Shown here: positions 1 through 11,322 of the stretch, piece by piece
Layout: every line of letters starts with the position of its first letter
How positions within the stretch are numbered: the stretch's first letter is position 1
Position numbers and translations under genes: made by a program
Origin: Saprospiraceae bacterium
GTDB taxonomy: Bacteria > Bacteroidota > Bacteroidia > Chitinophagales > Saprospiraceae
Reading direction: 5' to 3'
DNA: 64,000 nucleotides
Assembly (NCBI GenBank): GCA_016710585.1
Contig: JADJVN010000046.1
Location: 124,001 to 188,000 of the forward strand
Notes under the pieces: generated by a model
What the model was told of the DNA's origin: nothing
What the model saw: the letters and a program-made list of their open reading frames with translations, nothing else
The model's database searches: none

Positions 1-338
1 TGATCTAAAAATAATTTTTTTATTTCAATTCCTTTGTCAAGATTGAATAGATTCCAGAAATCAAATGCCAAATCAAGTTTATCGATAGCCAAGATTTCTG
101 CAGAATCTATAGTTGCGTATGAATGTATTGAGAGTTTATCTAAACTTATACTTGCTTTAGGAAAATGTTTTAGCAATGAAAGCGACAAATCGTTAAATTC
201 AAGTTTACCATTAATCTGTTCTGATGCTGCCTTTTGGACTTTTTGATAAATTTCTTTTTTATAGAGAACAGGTATTAGAATGAGTAATAGGATAATTATT
301 AAAAACAGTAGTCCTAGAATTTTTATTAATTTCTTCAT
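1..338 (-). CDS. AsmA-like protein, N-terminal part (runs off the window)
   Basis: The minus strand is open from an ATG at 338 to the window edge, giving the first ~112 residues. The protein starts with a short basic stretch (MKKLIK) and one strongly hydrophobic helix (about residues 5-26). Then comes the pattern seen at the start of AsmA-family proteins: a KVQKAASEQINGKLEF-like segment, followed by LSLLKHFPKASISLDKLSI. AsmA-family proteins are inner-membrane-anchored periplasmic proteins linked to outer-membrane biogenesis and lipid transport. The gene is divergent from the ABC transporter gene at 511. The family assignment rests on the N-terminus only, because the rest of the gene lies outside the window. 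Confidence 0.7.
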   Translation of the reverse strand, partial: MKKLIKILGLLFLIIILLLILIPVLYKKEIYQKVQKAASEQINGKLEFNDLSLSLLKHFPKASISLDKLSIHSYATIDSAEILAIDKLDLAFDFWNLFNLDKGIEIKKLFLD

Positions 339-510
339 TTTAAAAGCAATATATTATTAGAAACGCCAACAAAAGTAACAAGGTACTTAAATTTTTCTTA
401 AAATTTTAAGTAATATGCTAATTCTAATGATTTATACATATTTAAGCAACAATAATATGATTTGTTTAAAAAATTGAGAATAGAAAATAAAAAGACACTA
501 TTTTGGCACT

Positions 511-2217
511 GTGAAATTACTCGAAGTAAAGAATTTAAGCATATATTTTAATCAAAATGGAAGGCGAATACATGCTGTAAAAGACCTAAGTTTTGATGTC
601 TATAATGGAGAGATTCTTGGACTTGTCGGTGAATCTGGCAGTGGCAAGAGCGTAACCGCTATGAGCATTTTGCGCTTATTGCCTTCTAACGGCATTATTG
701 ATAGTGGGAGTATACTATGGAATTATAAAGGATCAAAGTCCTTGCTAGATTTAAAAGAGGATGAATTGAGGACAATTCGTCTTGCTGAAATAGCTATGAT
801 TTTTCAAGAGCCCATGACTTCACTTAATCCTGTACTCACTTGTGGTAGTCAAGTAGCAGAAGGTTATTCAGCTCATATAAAAGCTACAAAGCATGAAATT
901 AAAGCAAAAGTGATAGATCTTTTTGCAAAGTTGGGATTATCAGAACCAGAACGAGTGTATAGATCCTATCCACATGAATTATCAGGAGGACAGTTGCAAA
1001 GGGTACTGATTGCCTTGGCATTAATATGTATGCCTAAATTAGTTATAGCAGATGAACCTACCACAGCATTGGATGTAACGATTCAGCGCAAATTAATACA
1101 GGTATTATTAGACTTGAAGGAACAATTTGGACTGACGATTATTTTTATTTCGCATGACTTAGGTCTAGTTAAGCATATTTGTGATAGAGTTTTGATCATG
1201 AGGAATGGTGAAGCAGTTGAGCAAAATGACATTAAAATCATATTCGAGAATCCAAAACATCCTTATACTAAAGGCTTGATCTATAGTCGGGCTCCTTTGG
1301 ATGTTAAATTGAGAAAATTGCCAGTGGTAGATGATTTTCTCAGTAAGAATAAAAGTATTGATGATTTTATGAATGATATAAATGTCATCAATAATACTGA
1401 GCAAGACCGACAGATTGATTTTTTGAAGAATCAACGGACATTATTGAAAGTTGAGAATATGTCAGTCGAATATTCCAAAGAAAAGACTTGGTATGGACGC
1501 AGCAAATCATATTTTAAAGCGGTGGATGATATTTCTTTTGAACTATTTCCATCGGAAGTTTTAGGTGTAGTGGGTGAATCGGGGAGCGGCAAATCTAGTT
1601 TAGGTAAGGCTATTTTAGGTTTAACTAAAATGAGCTCTGGGAAAGTTTTTTACCGAGATCAAGATATTAGCGAACTCAATTTTAATCAATGGAAACCATA
1701 TAGAAAAAAGCTGCAAATAATTTTTCAAGATCCTTATTCAGCATTAAATCCGCGACAAAAAATAGGGGATGCCATCGTAGAACCAATGGAAGTACATCAT
1801 TTGCATCACAACACTAAACTTCGAAAGGAAAAAGCTATACAATTATTAGAAGAAGTTGGTTTGTCTCCAGATCACTATGATCGCTATCCTCATCAGTTTA
1901 GTGGAGGTCAAAGACAAAGGATTTGTATAGCAAGAGCACTTGCATTGGAACCAGAGTTTATAGTTTGTGATGAAGCTGTTTCAGCCTTAGACGTTTCAGT
2001 TCAAGCTCAGGTATTGAATCTCTTACAAGATCTTAGATCAAAATTCAAACTCAGTTATTTATTCATATCACATGATCTATCAGTAATAAATTTTATTGCT
2101 GATCGAGTGATGGTAATGAAGGCTGGGAGGATCGTGGAACAGGGGCCATGCCATAAAATCATACAGCAACCAAGCGAAGAATATACTAAAGAACTCATTA
2201 ACTCAATCTTTCATTAA
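511..2217 (+). CDS. Peptide/nickel-type ABC transporter, fused double ATP-binding protein
   Basis: This 568-residue protein holds two ABC ATPase domains in tandem, as in YejF/GsiA-type dipeptide or oligopeptide importers. The first half has Walker A GESGSGKS (about 40-47), signature LSGGQLQR (~157) and Walker B VIADEPTTALD. The second half has Walker A GESGSGKSS (~354), signature FSGGQRQR (~463) and Walker B VCDEAVSALD. Both halves keep the H-loop (FISHDL) and each is followed by the oligopeptide-transporter C-terminal extension (NPKHPYTKGL in the first, QPSEEYTKEL in the second). It would power import from the cytoplasmic face of the inner membrane. The start is a GTG; no nearby in-frame ATG fits. 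No permease or binding-protein gene is adjacent, so the partners must be encoded elsewhere. Confidence 0.93.
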   Translation: MKLLEVKNLSIYFNQNGRRIHAVKDLSFDVYNGEILGLVGESGSGKSVTAMSILRLLPSNGIIDSGSILWNYKGSKSLLDLKEDELRTIRLAEIAMIFQEPMTSLNPVLTCGSQVAEGYSAHIKATKHEIKAKVIDLFAKLGLSEPERVYRSYPHELSGGQLQRVLIALALICMPKLVIADEPTTALDVTIQRKLIQVLLDLKEQFGLTIIFISHDLGLVKHICDRVLIMRNGEAVEQNDIKIIFENPKHPYTKGLIYSRAPLDVKLRKLPVVDDFLSKNKSIDDFMNDINVINNTEQDRQIDFLKNQRTLLKVENMSVEYSKEKTWYGRSKSYFKAVDDISFELFPSEVLGVVGESGSGKSSLGKAILGLTKMSSGKVFYRDQDISELNFNQWKPYRKKLQIIFQDPYSALNPRQKIGDAIVEPMEVHHLHHNTKLRKEKAIQLLEEVGLSPDHYDRYPHQFSGGQRQRICIARALALEPEFIVCDEAVSALDVSVQAQVLNLLQDLRSKFKLSYLFISHDLSVINFIADRVMVMKAGRIVEQGPCHKIIQQPSEEYTKELINSIFH

Positions 2218-2413
2218 AATTTGCCAATTCAGGGATTCAATACATTAAATTTGGATGGTTAGGTCTATTCTGATCAAATTAGTAAATGATATAATGTGTA
2301 AATCTTATTAAATTTTAAGTAAATATTATATTTCAATTAGTTATATATCAACAAATTATATAATTTAATTTTAATATATTTAATAATATTACATATTATA
2401 ATTAATTTATATA

Positions 2414-2421
2414 TATATTTG
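2414..2421 (+). promoter_or_regulatory. Candidate -7 box (TATATTTG) upstream of the SdrD_B protein
   Basis: TATATTTG matches the Bacteroidota -7 consensus TAnnTTTG. It lies 62 bp before the ATG at 2484, at the end of a ~200-bp very AT-rich stretch (2218-2413) that otherwise shows nothing recognisable. No clear TTTG -33 box is seen at the expected spacing, so confidence is moderate. Confidence 0.4.
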
Positions 2422-2483
2422 CCCTGTATCTGTTTGCAGAATTTTACACCAGATACCATTTAAGTACCAAAACCGAATATAAA

Positions 2484-5400
2484 ATGACTCGATTGAATAA
2501 AGGAGCAAGTCTCCTTATTTGCATTGGTTTAATTTTGTTGGCTTTTAGCCATAGTAATGCCAATTACTTACTTGTAAATCCGCCCATCGTAAAAGCTTGT
2601 CCAATTAAAAATGGTCATACAGACCGAGTTGGTTTTGTCAATTTTTTTCCAAGCAATTTTAAAAATGAGGATTGCAATTCGTTAAAATCTATTAGTTGGA
2701 ATAATGTTCAGAATCTTGCATTTTCTGATGATCAATATGCAAGTGTTCAGTTAGCTCCAGGAGAAAGTTCAAAATGCCTTTGGGTAGGTGCTTATAATAT
2801 TAATATTCCTGAAGGTAGTATTATCAAGGGAATTTCATTTAGTTTTGAAGGGCATGTTGAAGGTGGAAATATTGAAGCCAGTTTAGTCCAATTGACGAAT
2901 GCTCAGGGACTTCCTTTAGGTACTAATAAAAACTATGTCAAACCATTAAATGCATGGCAAAAAGGTTCTATAGCAAATGATGGCAATTGGCTTTATGGCA
3001 GCAACATTGATACATGGAGTAGCGCGCTTAATACAAATCTATTGGCAAGTTCATTATTTGGTTTGTCTATTAGATTAAGAAACAGCTCAACGACAAATTC
3101 TGTAATTAGAATAGATAAAATTCATATTCAAGTTTATTTTGAAGAAATATCAAGAATGTGTATGAAGAATTGTGCAATTTTTCTGTCACACCTGTAGTTG
3201 GTGCATTGGATTATGAATGGACATTTCCAAATGGCTCTGTGGTAATTTCTGCGACTGATAATGCAGCTGAAATAGCTTTAAATGTGGAAGTACTTGATGT
3301 AGGAGTTCATGAAATATGTGTGAGGACAAGAAGCATAGCTGGTTATTCCGACCCATGTTGTAAATTATTTTTAATCGATGACTGTAGGCCTTCTAAAATT
3401 GGTAATAAAGTTTGGCGTGATGATAATGCAAATGGAATTCAAGATGCTCAAGAACCAGGATTGAAAGGAATTGTGGTTCATCTCATTGATGCCTTAACTA
3501 AGAAGGTAATTGAAACCAAATATACAGATGATCAAGGAAGATATTTGTTCGAGAATTTATTATCAGGAAATTATTTTTTGCAGTTTGGTTTTTCACCTGA
3601 TCTTTATATAAGTAGGCCAAGAGTTGGAACAGATTCAGCCAAGGATAGTGATTTAGATAATACCAATGGTCTTTATACCACCAGCAATATTTATGTATCT
3701 GCTAATCAAAGTCGTGATGATATTGATGTGGGTTTGTATCAATATTCAGTCATTGGAGACTATGTTTGGGAGGATGAAAATCTCAATGGTGTTCAAGATA
3801 TCAGTGAGAAAGGAGTAGCTTCAATCCCATTAGAACTTTATGATGCTCAGAATAATTTAATTCAGACTACAATAAGTGATAAAAATGGCTATTATTCTTT
3901 TAAAAATTTATTAGCTGGTAAATATTATATTAAATCTATTCTAACAAATTATTTGGTCACCAGAGAATATCAAGGGAGAGATAGCAATAAGGATAGTGAT
4001 TTTTCCCCAATGCTCAAACTGATATTTTTGATCTTCCATTTTTTAGTTTAGTTGATGGCGTTGATTTGGGATTAATTCATGCTGCAGCGGTGTGCGGACA
4101 AGTATGGTTTGATACTAATAAAAATGGCAAACAAGATTCTAATGAAAAGTATGTTCCTAATAAAAAGTTTTACCTAAGAGATGTATTCAATAAATTTGTG
4201 GATTCTACGATAAGTAATAGTCAAGGGGAATATAACTTCTCTAGACTTTATCCTAATGCTGCATATTCAGTATTAATGGATGTCATGAGTGATGAGCTTA
4301 TTTCAGTAAAAGATGCTCATGCGGATGATGTGGATTCTGATTTTAATATAAATGGAGTTAGTGATTTGTTTACAGCTAATAATAAGCTGAAACAAGATTT
4401 TGATATTGGTTTTACAGTAGATTGTAATTTGGCAGCGAGCCAGATGAATCTAGTCTCAGTGAGTGAAAATTGTTATAATGGAAATCCTGTCAGCATAGTA
4501 TTTAACTCTTCAAGTATTATTCCAATTGACTATTCAGAATATTTTATTTTATTAAATTCTTCAAATAGTGTTATCGTCGATTGGAGTTCTAATTCAAATT
4601 TTAGTTTAACGGACATTGGTAATTATAAAATATTCTCACTAATATTGAATTCAAATCCTAATGGATATTATTACTATGATATGAACTCAATCGTAAAAGG
4701 TAGCACCTCGATTTCAAACATAATTGATTTTTTAAATTCAAATAATTATTGTTATAGTCAAAGTAGTAATGAATTGAACTTTACGCTTGAACAATGCAGT
4801 AGTATTGAAGGAACAGTATGGTATGATTATGGTTTGGAAGGCATATGGGATCCAGTTGATAGAGTTGTAAAAGACTTTAAAGTTTGTTTGCTAGATGGAA
4901 ATGGAACCATTATATCAGAGGCACAGACAGACGTTGAGGGTAAATATAAGTTTTTAGGACTTCGACCGTCTTCAAACTACCAGATCAAAGTTAAAGCAGA
5001 TACAAATTATAGCTTTACATTACAGGATGCTTCTGGTTTTGAGAATACAGATTCTGATGTAAATCAAAATGGAAATTCTGATATTTTTAATTTACCTGCA
5101 GGCTCAGTAAAAGTGATTGATGCAGGAATTCATTTCAATTGCACCGCCAGTGCTGGAAATATTTCTCCAGTTCAAAATCCAGATTGCTTTTACGGACAAG
5201 CATATACACTTCAAGCGAGTATTAATGGACAGGTGTTGCCAGCAGGTTATCGTTTGAGTTATTTTTTGGTTGATTTGCGCAGTTCAAGGATACTTGATGT
5301 GGCTGATAATTCGAGTTTTGCAGTCAATGCAAAAGGTGTTTATGCAATTTATGCCTTAGTTCATGCATCGGATAATCAAGATTTTAATTATCTCGATCTC

Positions 5401-8157
5401 TCTAACATTGTTAAAGGCAGCACAAATTTTGTTCAATATTCATCTTCATTGGTTCAGACAAGAAAGTGTTTTCAGTTTTCTTCACGTCCAGCGACTTTTA
5501 ATGTGCTAGAATGTATTGATATATCTGGGATCACGTGGAAAGATTTCAATAAGAATGGAATTTTAGAGCAATCCGAGGACAGATTTGCATTTGTTCCTGT
5601 TAGATTATTAGATGAAAATTTTAATTTAATTGAAGCAAAACTTACAGATGCAAATGGGGAATATATTTTTGAGCATTATCAATCATCAAAGTTATATATT
5701 GTACAATTTGAAAGTCAGGGGATGTATGCCTTTACTATCCAAGGATCACAGCAAATAGATGATGATTCTGATGTAAATAATTTTGGATTGTCGGATATAA
5801 TTAATGTTTCGTCTGGAACAAAGGTGAAAATTAATGCAGGTTATAGTTTTAACTGCACAGTTCAAGCGGCTGATATGATTGAACAACCACTCAGTGTTAA
5901 CTGTTACAATGGTCAGGTCATTAATATAGCGGCTCAGCCAAATGGTTTACATACTTTGTTGCCAGATTATTCAGTGAAGTATTTATTAGTTTCTGATATA
6001 AATGCTTCAATCCTACAAGTATCAGATTTTCCAAATTTTCAAATAAATAATGCGGGACGATTTTCAATATTTGCTTTCGTATATAATATTAATTCTGGGT
6101 CACCTGATTATTTTGATTTTGCACAAATTTTTGTTCCGATGCTTTTCGCTGATTTTAGAAATATAGTAGATAAAAGTAATAAATGTGCTAGCTTGAGTGA
6201 GAATCCAGCCGTATTTGAGTTATTTACTTGTAAAGGAATAGAGGGCTATGTTTGGGAAGATTATAATAAGGATGGAATTCAAACGTCAGATGAGAGAAGC
6301 TTAAAAAATGTAACGATATACCTTCAAGATCAAAATGGAAATAATATAGATACAACACAGACTGATTTGTTTGGTAATTATATGTTTCTAGATATTCCTG
6401 TTGGAAATTATATTGTTAAATGTGCACTGAATTCAAGTTTTGCAATATCTCCGCAAGATATTGGGAATGATGATTCAAAAGATAGTGATGCCGATCCAAA
6501 TGCTGAGATTAATATTACTTTTCTTACGAGTTCTACTATTATTAATGCGGATATTGGTGGAGTTAGAGAGTATATGAAAGTAGGAAATTTTGTTTGGCAT
6601 GATGTCAACGGTGATGGCATTCAAGAAGTTCAAGAACCTGGGTATGGAGGGATATTTATGAATCTAGTGGATGCCAATAATGGAGAAGTTATCTATACGA
6701 CAGAATCTTCTTCGGATCCTATGAATCTTGGGTACTATGAAATTCCTTATGTGCCTATCGGAAACCACTATATTCATTTTCTATTACCTGATAGTTTGTG
6801 TTTGACTAAGTTTAAAATTGGTGCAGACTCTACATTGGACAATGATTTTACTTTAATAAATTTCAGTTGGCGTTCGGAAGAATTTAACACTATATTCAAT
6901 ACATTCCGCAATGATATTGATGCGGGAGTGTTTTTTAAATCAACAATTGGAAATTATGTATGGTTAGATGAGAATATGGATGGCGTACAAGATCTAAATG
7001 AAGATGGAGTAAACGGTGTAACAGTCAGTGTTTATAATAGACAAGGACGTCAGATCGCTGAAATTCTTACTCGATTTAATCCTGATAATGGTAAAAATGG
7101 ATTTTATGAATTTAATGATTTCGTGCCAGGAGAGTTTTATATTAAGTTTAGTTCGCCAAGCTATAATAATTTTACATTGGCCAATTCAACTTCTGATGAT
7201 TTGGACAGTGACGTAACCAATTTAAATGGGGATGGTACCACAGACTTTTTTACAATAGTTTCACATACGCTCAATACTGCATTTGATGCTGGTTATGTGC
7301 CAAATGGAATACTAGGTAGTTATTTATGGAATGATGATAATGGCGATGGTATTCAGTCTGAAGGAGAGAAAGGATTGGCAAATTCAAAAATATATCTTTA
7401 TAATAGTGATATGTTTATGCTGGATTCTACTATTTCTGATTTATCTGGTAAATATCACTTTTTTGTTGATCCAGGGGAATATATTTTAATGTTCGATTTA
7501 CCACAAAATAAGATTTTTACTAAATCAGTTTCTAATGCACTTTTAAACAGTGATGTTACAGGTAAATATGGAATAGGATCAACAGATATGATTCAGGTTA
7601 AAATGTATGACCTTAAGATGGATATTGATGCAGGATTTACAAGTCAAATTTTATTGGCTGCTGAAGATCTCAATTTATCAGGAAAATCATATGATGAATC
7701 TAATGAACTGTTTATCAAAACTAATGGATTAATTGGCGATATTATTATTGAAAGAATGGAAGATAAATGGGTTCCAATTAATGATACAAAACCATTAAAA
7801 GTTTCAAAGGGTTCATCAATCTTGGCATATACTGATTTCTTTAATTCGGATAATACTGAGTTTTATTATCGAGTAAAGTTTATAGCTGAAGATAATACTG
7901 AAATTTTCTCAAATGTCTTGCATTTGAGAAAATATGCGAATTCTGAATGGGGTGTTTTTCCATTGCCATTTGAGGATAAAATTACGATATCGATTCCTGG
8001 CGAATATGAAATATATGATATCAATAGCCGGTTGATTAAAAACATTCATTGCATTTCAAAAAACGAAGTTATAGATGTGACTAATTTTGCAAGTGGTGTT
8101 TATTATCTTCAAAAAATAGGATCGCTTGGCAGAGCTATGAAAATTGTAAAGAATTAG
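2484..8157 (+). CDS. Large SdrD_B-repeat surface protein with T9SS sorting domain (two frameshifts)
   Basis: Three overlapping or abutting reading frames (2484-3197, 3158-4051, 4066-8157) make sense only as one gene of about 1,891 residues with two single-base deletions. One lies between about 3150 and 3185. The other is near 4009, where restoring one base gives a smooth DFSPNAQTDIFDLP reading. Order: signal peptide; a jelly-roll-like region; a PKD-like segment (EWTFPNG); about nine SdrD_B domains (e.g. IGNKVWRDDNANGIQD, IGDYVWEDENLNGVQD, EGYVWEDYNKDGIQ); and a C-terminal domain ending in GVYYLQKIGSLGRAMKIVKN, typical of T9SS type A sorting. Three of the SdrD_B domains alternate with a ~120-residue cysteine-containing domain (CYNG...YFLV...G.Y.I.A). 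The protein is likely secreted to the cell surface and adhesive. The frameshifts may be sequencing errors. Confidence 0.85.
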
Positions 8158-8182
8158 TTTTTTATCTATATCAATTTAGCAA

Positions 8183-8202
8183 AGATTCTGCCTTGAGAAT
8201 CT
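8183..8202 (+). terminator. Weak stem-loop after the SdrD_B gene
   Basis: AGATTCT and AGAATCT form a 7-bp stem around a 6-base loop, 26 bp after the stop at 8157. It is followed by a mixed sequence and only a short T run (8215-8219), so this is a weak terminator candidate between two same-strand genes. Confidence 0.3.
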
Positions 8203-8236
8203 CTGGACTACTTATTTTTACATTAAAATTGTAGAT

Positions 8237-10162
8237 ATGAGTTATTCATTTCAGATAAAATCATTTGACGAATATAAAAGCGCATACCAAAGAAGTGTTG
8301 AAGAGCCAGAATTATTTTGGAGTGAAGTTGCAGAAAATTTTCACTGGCGAAAGAAATGGGACAGAGTATTAGATTGGAACTTTGTTGAACCTAAAATCAC
8401 TTGGTTTCAAAATGCGAAATTAAATATTACAGAAAATTGTTTGGATCGTCATTTAAAGACAAATGGTAGTGACCCTGCTATTATATGGGAGCCAAACGAT
8501 CCCGATGAGCATCATCGGATTTTAACTTACAATGATTTGCATTTTAAAGTAAATCAGTTTTGCCATGTTTTAAATAACAATGGTGTTAAAAAAGGAGATA
8601 GAGTTTGTATTTACATGGGTATGGTTCCAGAGCTTGCCATCGCTGTTTTAGCTTGTGCGAGGATAGGTGCTATACATTCTGTGGTTTTTGGAGGATTTAG
8701 TGCTCAAAGTATTGCTGATAGACTTCAAGATGCAAAAGCTGAATTTATCATCACAGCTGATGGCGCATTCAGAGGAAATAAGGAAATTCCTTTGAAAAGT
8801 GTCATAGATCAATCCCTTGTTCAATGTCCTTTTGTAAAAAAAGTGATAGTGCTTACCAGGACAAGAACTCCAGTTTCTATGATTAAAGGCAGGGATGTTT
8901 GGTGGGAAGATGAGTTGAAGAAAGTGGAGACGATGGGGAATCCAGATTTTCCTGCTGTTGAGATGGACGCTGAGGATGAGCTATTCATTTTATATACATC
9001 TGGAAGTACTGGAAAACCTAAAGGAGTTGTACACACTTGTGCAGGTTATATGATATGGACGACTTATACTTTTGTGAATGTGTTTCAGTATCAGAAAGGT
9101 GAAGTTCATTTTTGTACTGCAGATATTGGATGGATTACAGGACATAGTTATATCGTTTATGGTCCTCTGAGTGCAGGAGCTACATCTTTGATGTTTGAGG
9201 GAATTCCTACATGGCCTGATGCAGGAAGGTTTTGGGAAATTGTTGATAAACATAAGGCAAATATTATCTACACGGCTCCAACGGCCATAAGAAGCTTGAT
9301 GAGTTTTGGCCTTGACCCTTTGATTGGGAAAAATTTATCCTCCCTCAGACTTTTAGGAACTGTGGGTGAGCCGATTAATGAAGAAGCTTGGAAATGGTAT
9401 CACGAAAATATTGGAAAAGGAAAATGTCCCATTATAGATACTTGGTGGCAAACTGAAACAGGTGCTTGTCTTATTTCAAACCTGGCAGGTGTTACGCCTG
9501 AAAGAGCAAGCTGGGCTACTTTGCCTCTTCCTGGAGTTCAACCGATATTAGTTGATGAAAGAGGAAATGAAATTACTGAAAAAGGTGAAGACGGAAATTA
9601 TAAAGGAAATTTATGTTTGAAGGCTCCTTGGCCAGGTATTTTACGCACAACTTATGGTGATCATGAACGCTGTCGGGTAAATTATTTCGCAACTTATAAG
9701 GACCTATATTTTACTGGTGATGGCGCCCTAAAAGATGATTTTGGTAATTTTAGAATCACAGGTAGGGTAGATGATGTATTGAATATCAGTGGCCATAGAA
9801 TTGGCACAGCAGAAGTTGAAAATGCGATAAATATGCATAATGGTGTGGTTGAAAGTGCAGTGGTGGGTTATCCGCATGATATTAAGGGTCAAGGAATTTA
9901 TGCATATGTGATTTATAATGGAAAGTTGGATGATGAGAACTTAACTCGACAAGATATTTCAGCTACTGTGTCTAAAGTAATTGGCGCTATTGCAAAGCCT
10001 GATAAAATACAGTTTGTGAGTGGCTTGCCAAAGACAAGAAGTGGAAAAATAATGCGTCGAATTTTGCGTAAAATAGCTGAAGGTGAAATATCGAATCTTG
10101 GCGACACTACGACTTTATTAGATCCAACCGTTGTTGATGAAATAAAAAATCGTGCAATCTAG
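8237..10162 (+). CDS. acsA: Acetyl-CoA synthetase (AMP-forming)
   Basis: This 641-residue protein has the usual length and layout of acetyl-CoA synthetase, which activates acetate to acetyl-CoA via acetyl-AMP in the cytoplasm. Visible motifs are the P-loop-like YTSGSTGKPKGVVH (~253), the acetate-pocket WWQTETG motif, and the C-terminal hinge/catalytic region with ITGRVDDVLNISGHRIGTAE and PKTRSGKIMRR, whose lysine (~605) is the one acetylated in known homologues. Acetoacetyl-CoA synthetases are relatives, but the IDTWWQTETG and GIPTWPDAGRFWEIV segments fit the acetyl enzyme better. The gene is convergent with the next one, and their stop codons overlap by 4 bp. Confidence 0.93.
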   Translation: MSYSFQIKSFDEYKSAYQRSVEEPELFWSEVAENFHWRKKWDRVLDWNFVEPKITWFQNAKLNITENCLDRHLKTNGSDPAIIWEPNDPDEHHRILTYNDLHFKVNQFCHVLNNNGVKKGDRVCIYMGMVPELAIAVLACARIGAIHSVVFGGFSAQSIADRLQDAKAEFIITADGAFRGNKEIPLKSVIDQSLVQCPFVKKVIVLTRTRTPVSMIKGRDVWWEDELKKVETMGNPDFPAVEMDAEDELFILYTSGSTGKPKGVVHTCAGYMIWTTYTFVNVFQYQKGEVHFCTADIGWITGHSYIVYGPLSAGATSLMFEGIPTWPDAGRFWEIVDKHKANIIYTAPTAIRSLMSFGLDPLIGKNLSSLRLLGTVGEPINEEAWKWYHENIGKGKCPIIDTWWQTETGACLISNLAGVTPERASWATLPLPGVQPILVDERGNEITEKGEDGNYKGNLCLKAPWPGILRTTYGDHERCRVNYFATYKDLYFTGDGALKDDFGNFRITGRVDDVLNISGHRIGTAEVENAINMHNGVVESAVVGYPHDIKGQGIYAYVIYNGKLDDENLTRQDISATVSKVIGAIAKPDKIQFVSGLPKTRSGKIMRRILRKIAEGEISNLGDTTTLLDPTVVDEIKNRAI

Positions 10163-11322
10163 ATTTTATTCATTTTAATCGTTTTAGTTTGATTTTTCGA
10201 TTGCAATTGTAGAAAATATATTCCAGCTGGTAATTGAGTTGATATTTGGATATGATTTCTGTCTAAAATGCTAAAGGGAATGTGATGTAACTGAGTGTCA
10301 AATACTTTAATTTTATATTCATCAAAATTTAATTCTGTAATTTTGATAATATTATCATCAGTTATAGAATAATAATGATTGATTGCTTTTTCTTCTATTT
10401 TCGATGAATTAATTATTTTACAATTTTGTAAATTCACTCCGTAATGATAATCTATAAATTCAACTATGACTTTAGCTAATGAATCTCCAAATTTTTTTCT
10501 ATTGAGATAATTGTTTCTAAGATTATTGTAATTAGTTTCTATTTGTATTCCATCGAGAAAAATATTTGGATTTAAAGATGAATGATAGACAAGATTATAT
10601 CCGCCATTAAAATAATCTGTGGTATCGGGACTTGGGTCTTGACTGCTAGGCACACTAGGAAATCCTGCATTGCTCATCAAACTGCCAAATGCGAAATTTC
10701 CTCTTAATAATGCAGCATGAGACAATTGATTTATATTTCTATTGACTAAGCGCTGAATTGAACTTTTTGAAATATATTCTTCAGTGTTTAATAAACTATC
10801 AGTTGAGGAAAGTTCCTCTTTAGTCAATAAATATCCTATTTCTAATCTTTGGATAGGATGACCATGTCCATGCAGATCTATATATAGCCCTCCACTAGGC
10901 CATTTATTTTGAACTAGTGAAAATGCCGTGTCGATAAAATGATGAAATTCATGCCAAGCAGTTTCAGCCTCAGAATTGCCACATGCAGCATCTATTAAAT
11001 TTCTGTTTGCATCAAGTTTAGTTCTGTTGAGGTGACACATGATCACATGAGGTTTGCATCCTGTTATTCTTTCTAATGCACTGTCTAGTTGAGTTGCCAA
11101 ATCATAAACATATACATCTCTAACTGTAGTTGGGTTATTGCATGTTCTGTCTGGAATTTGATTTGGTCTTAAGATACCATCATGTGGAATCGAAACAACG
11201 ATGGGCAATTTACCAATGGAGTATGAAATATAATTGTTTTTTCCATATAAAATTTGAGCATCAGCATGAAAAGCAAAGACGACAATTAAATAAAAGAAAT
11301 TTAATATTTTTAATTTTACCAT
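10159..11322 (-). CDS. Secreted N-formylglutamate amidohydrolase-like protein with T9SS sorting domain
   Basis: The 387-residue protein starts with a signal peptide (MVKLKILNFFYLIVVFAFHADAQ). It continues with a domain resembling the N-formylglutamate amidohydrolase family (VVSIPHDG near the N-terminus, YIDLHGHGHPIQRLEIG in the middle), whose members are zinc peptidase-like amidohydrolases. The last ~70 residues (DENIIKITELN...AGIYFLQLQSKNQTKTIKMNKI) look like a T9SS type A sorting domain. The protein is therefore probably exported and attached to the surface, not a cytoplasmic histidine-pathway enzyme. I prefer the ATG at 11322 over an upstream TTG because it gives a clean signal peptide. 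It overlaps the upstream aldehyde dehydrogenase by 7 bp, so the two are probably co-transcribed. The substrate is unknown. Confidence 0.75.
   Translation of the reverse strand: MVKLKILNFFYLIVVFAFHADAQILYGKNNYISYSIGKLPIVVSIPHDGILRPNQIPDRTCNNPTTVRDVYVYDLATQLDSALERITGCKPHVIMCHLNRTKLDANRNLIDAACGNSEAETAWHEFHHFIDTAFSLVQNKWPSGGLYIDLHGHGHPIQRLEIGYLLTKEELSSTDSLLNTEEYISKSSIQRLVNRNINQLSHAALLRGNFAFGSLMSNAGFPSVPSSQDPSPDTTDYFNGGYNLVYHSSLNPNIFLDGIQIETNYNNLRNNYLNRKKFGDSLAKVIVEFIDYHYGVNLQNCKIINSSKIEEKAINHYYSITDDNIIKITELNFDEYKIKVFDTQLHHIPFSILDRNHIQISTQLPAGIYFLQLQSKNQTKTIKMNKI

Noticed and set aside
34..246. 70-residue open frame on the plus strand at the window start
   Set aside because: It lies antisense to the well-supported AsmA-like gene and has no recognisable features.
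2338..2353. TAGTTATATATCAACA upstream of the SdrD_B gene as a sixth dyad
   Set aside because: Only the left half matches; the right arm is lost, and no TTTT or TAnnTTTG follows at the conserved spacing.
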